NCBI GenBank assembly: GCA_946402475.1
Contig: CAMIWP010000052.1
Coordinates: 1-7,029, forward strand
DNA length: 7,029 nucleotides
Direction of reading: 5' to 3'
Source of the DNA: an uncultured Selenomonadaceae bacterium
GTDB lineage: Bacteria; Bacillota_C; Negativicutes; Selenomonadales; Selenomonadaceae
Below the pieces are notes generated by a model, which was given only the letters and a program-made list of their open reading frames with translations, searched no databases and was not told where the DNA came from. Each line of letters starts with the position of its first letter. Position 1 is the first letter of the stretch. Below are positions 6,451 to 7,029 of this stretch, one piece after another. The position numbers were made by a program, and so were the translations under genes.

Positions 6451-7029
6451 CTATTTTACGATATGCCTGCCGCCGTAGTAGCGTGCCTTCCAGTAGTCGC
6501 TGGACAGCTCGTCGATACGGACCCCTTTGCTGGAGGAAACGTGAATGAACTTTCCGTCCCCCAGGTAGATGCCGCTGTGGGATGCACCGGATTCGTAGGT
6601 GGAGAAGAAGACCAGATCACCGGGAACCAGTTGCTTGGTGCTTTTCGTGCTCCTTCCCAGCAGATATTGCTCATCTGCCAGTCGCGGAATGGCGAGGCCG
6701 TTCTTGGCAAAGACGTACTGGAGGTAGCCCGAGCAGTCAAAGGCTTTTGGCGTGGTTCCGCCGAAACTGTACGGGGTGCCGATGTATTTCTTCGCCGTGG
6801 CGATGAGATTTCTCACCTTGCTTTTATCCAGAATCAATGTGTTGTTGGGCACGGTCTTGCCCCTGGAGATGAGAGCAGAGTCCGTTCCGGAGGCGGGCGC
6901 TTTCGGCGCACTCCTCTTTTTCTCCTTGGCGTTCTTAAGAGCCCGCCAAGTGGCGTTGGTCACGATTCCCGTGACCTTGAGCTTCTGATCCCGTTGGAAT
7001 TCTTCCACGGCACGCTCCGTTTCCACGCC
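6451..7029 (-). CDS. Peptidoglycan-binding and NlpC/P60 (C40) cell-wall hydrolase, 5' end outside the window
   Basis: This is the C-terminal part of an envelope peptidase that likely cuts peptide stems of peptidoglycan. The frame is open to the window edge and the first visible residues (GVETERAVEEFQRDQKL) are mid-domain, so the true start and any signal peptide lie beyond 7029. A GTG at 7026 is unlikely to be the start. The visible parts, in order, are: the second half of a PG_binding_1 domain ending TNATWRAL; a Lys/Ala/Pro/Ser-rich linker; and an NlpC/P60 domain from VRNLIATAKKYIGTPYSFGG to the end. The catalytic Cys is in FDCSGY (codon 6733-6735), the catalytic His in GASHSGIYLGDG (codon 6577-6579), and a third polar residue is probably the His of FIHVSSS (codon 6541-6543). 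The triad is intact, so the enzyme should be active. It converges on the ImmA/IrrE-like gene and shares its terminator. Confidence 0.93.
   Translation of the reverse strand, partial: GVETERAVEEFQRDQKLKVTGIVTNATWRALKNAKEKKRSAPKAPASGTDSALISRGKTVPNNTLILDKSKVRNLIATAKKYIGTPYSFGGTTPKAFDCSGYLQYVFAKNGLAIPRLADEQYLLGRSTKSTKQLVPGDLVFFSTYESGASHSGIYLGDGKFIHVSSSKGVRIDELSSDYWKARYYGGRHIVK

Noticed and set aside
6451..7026. Treating the GTG at 7026-7024 as the start of the NlpC/P60 gene.
   Set aside because: The frame remains open to the window edge and the first residues lie inside a peptidoglycan-binding domain, so the gene is cut by the window rather than starting there.

Overview
The window looks like chromosomal DNA from a motile, GC-rich member of the Firmicutes with a Gram-negative-type envelope. 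A Selenomonas-like member of the Negativicutes is the best guess. The basis is a fused CobA-HemD protein followed by hemB and hemL (the C5 haem/sirohaem pathway), a flagellar hook protein starting MMRSLFSGVSG, strong AGGAG-type ribosome binding sites and a C40 peptidase. This placement is inference from gene style and order; no rRNA or other definitive marker is present.

Region 1 (77-3927, + strand) is a compact tetrapyrrole operon: cobA-hemD fusion, hemB, hemL. The first two genes are 1 nt apart and hemL follows 34 nt after hemB. Together they convert glutamate-1-semialdehyde to 5-aminolevulinate (HemL), 5-aminolevulinate to porphobilinogen (HemB), and the hydroxymethylbilane made from it to uroporphyrinogen III and then precorrin-2 (HemD and CobA domains). 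The missing steps (hemA, hemC, precorrin-2 dehydrogenase) would be expected just upstream, outside the window.

Region 2 (3928-5692, + strand) is a more AT-rich 187-nt spacer with a possible sigma-28 type promoter. It is followed by a single hook-protein gene (flgE type) closed by a strong intrinsic terminator. No other flagellar gene is visible beside it, so it appears to be an orphan hook gene, possibly a paralogue of the one in the main flagellar cluster.

Region 3 (5693-6380, + strand) holds one small gene whose protein resembles the ImmA/IrrE (COG2856) peptidase family. The HExxH zinc motif is replaced by YQVAF, which suggests a catalytically dead pseudo-peptidase. It is the most unusual gene here. 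A perfect 17-bp hairpin flanked by A and T runs follows and can end transcription from both directions.

Region 4 (6451-7029, - strand) is the 3' part of a convergent gene for a secreted or envelope peptidoglycan hydrolase (peptidoglycan-binding domain plus NlpC/P60), cut by the window edge. Apart from the pseudo-ImmA protein and some oddities of the hook gene, the window is ordinary housekeeping sequence. I see no evidence of a CRISPR array, transposon, tRNA or new multi-gene system.
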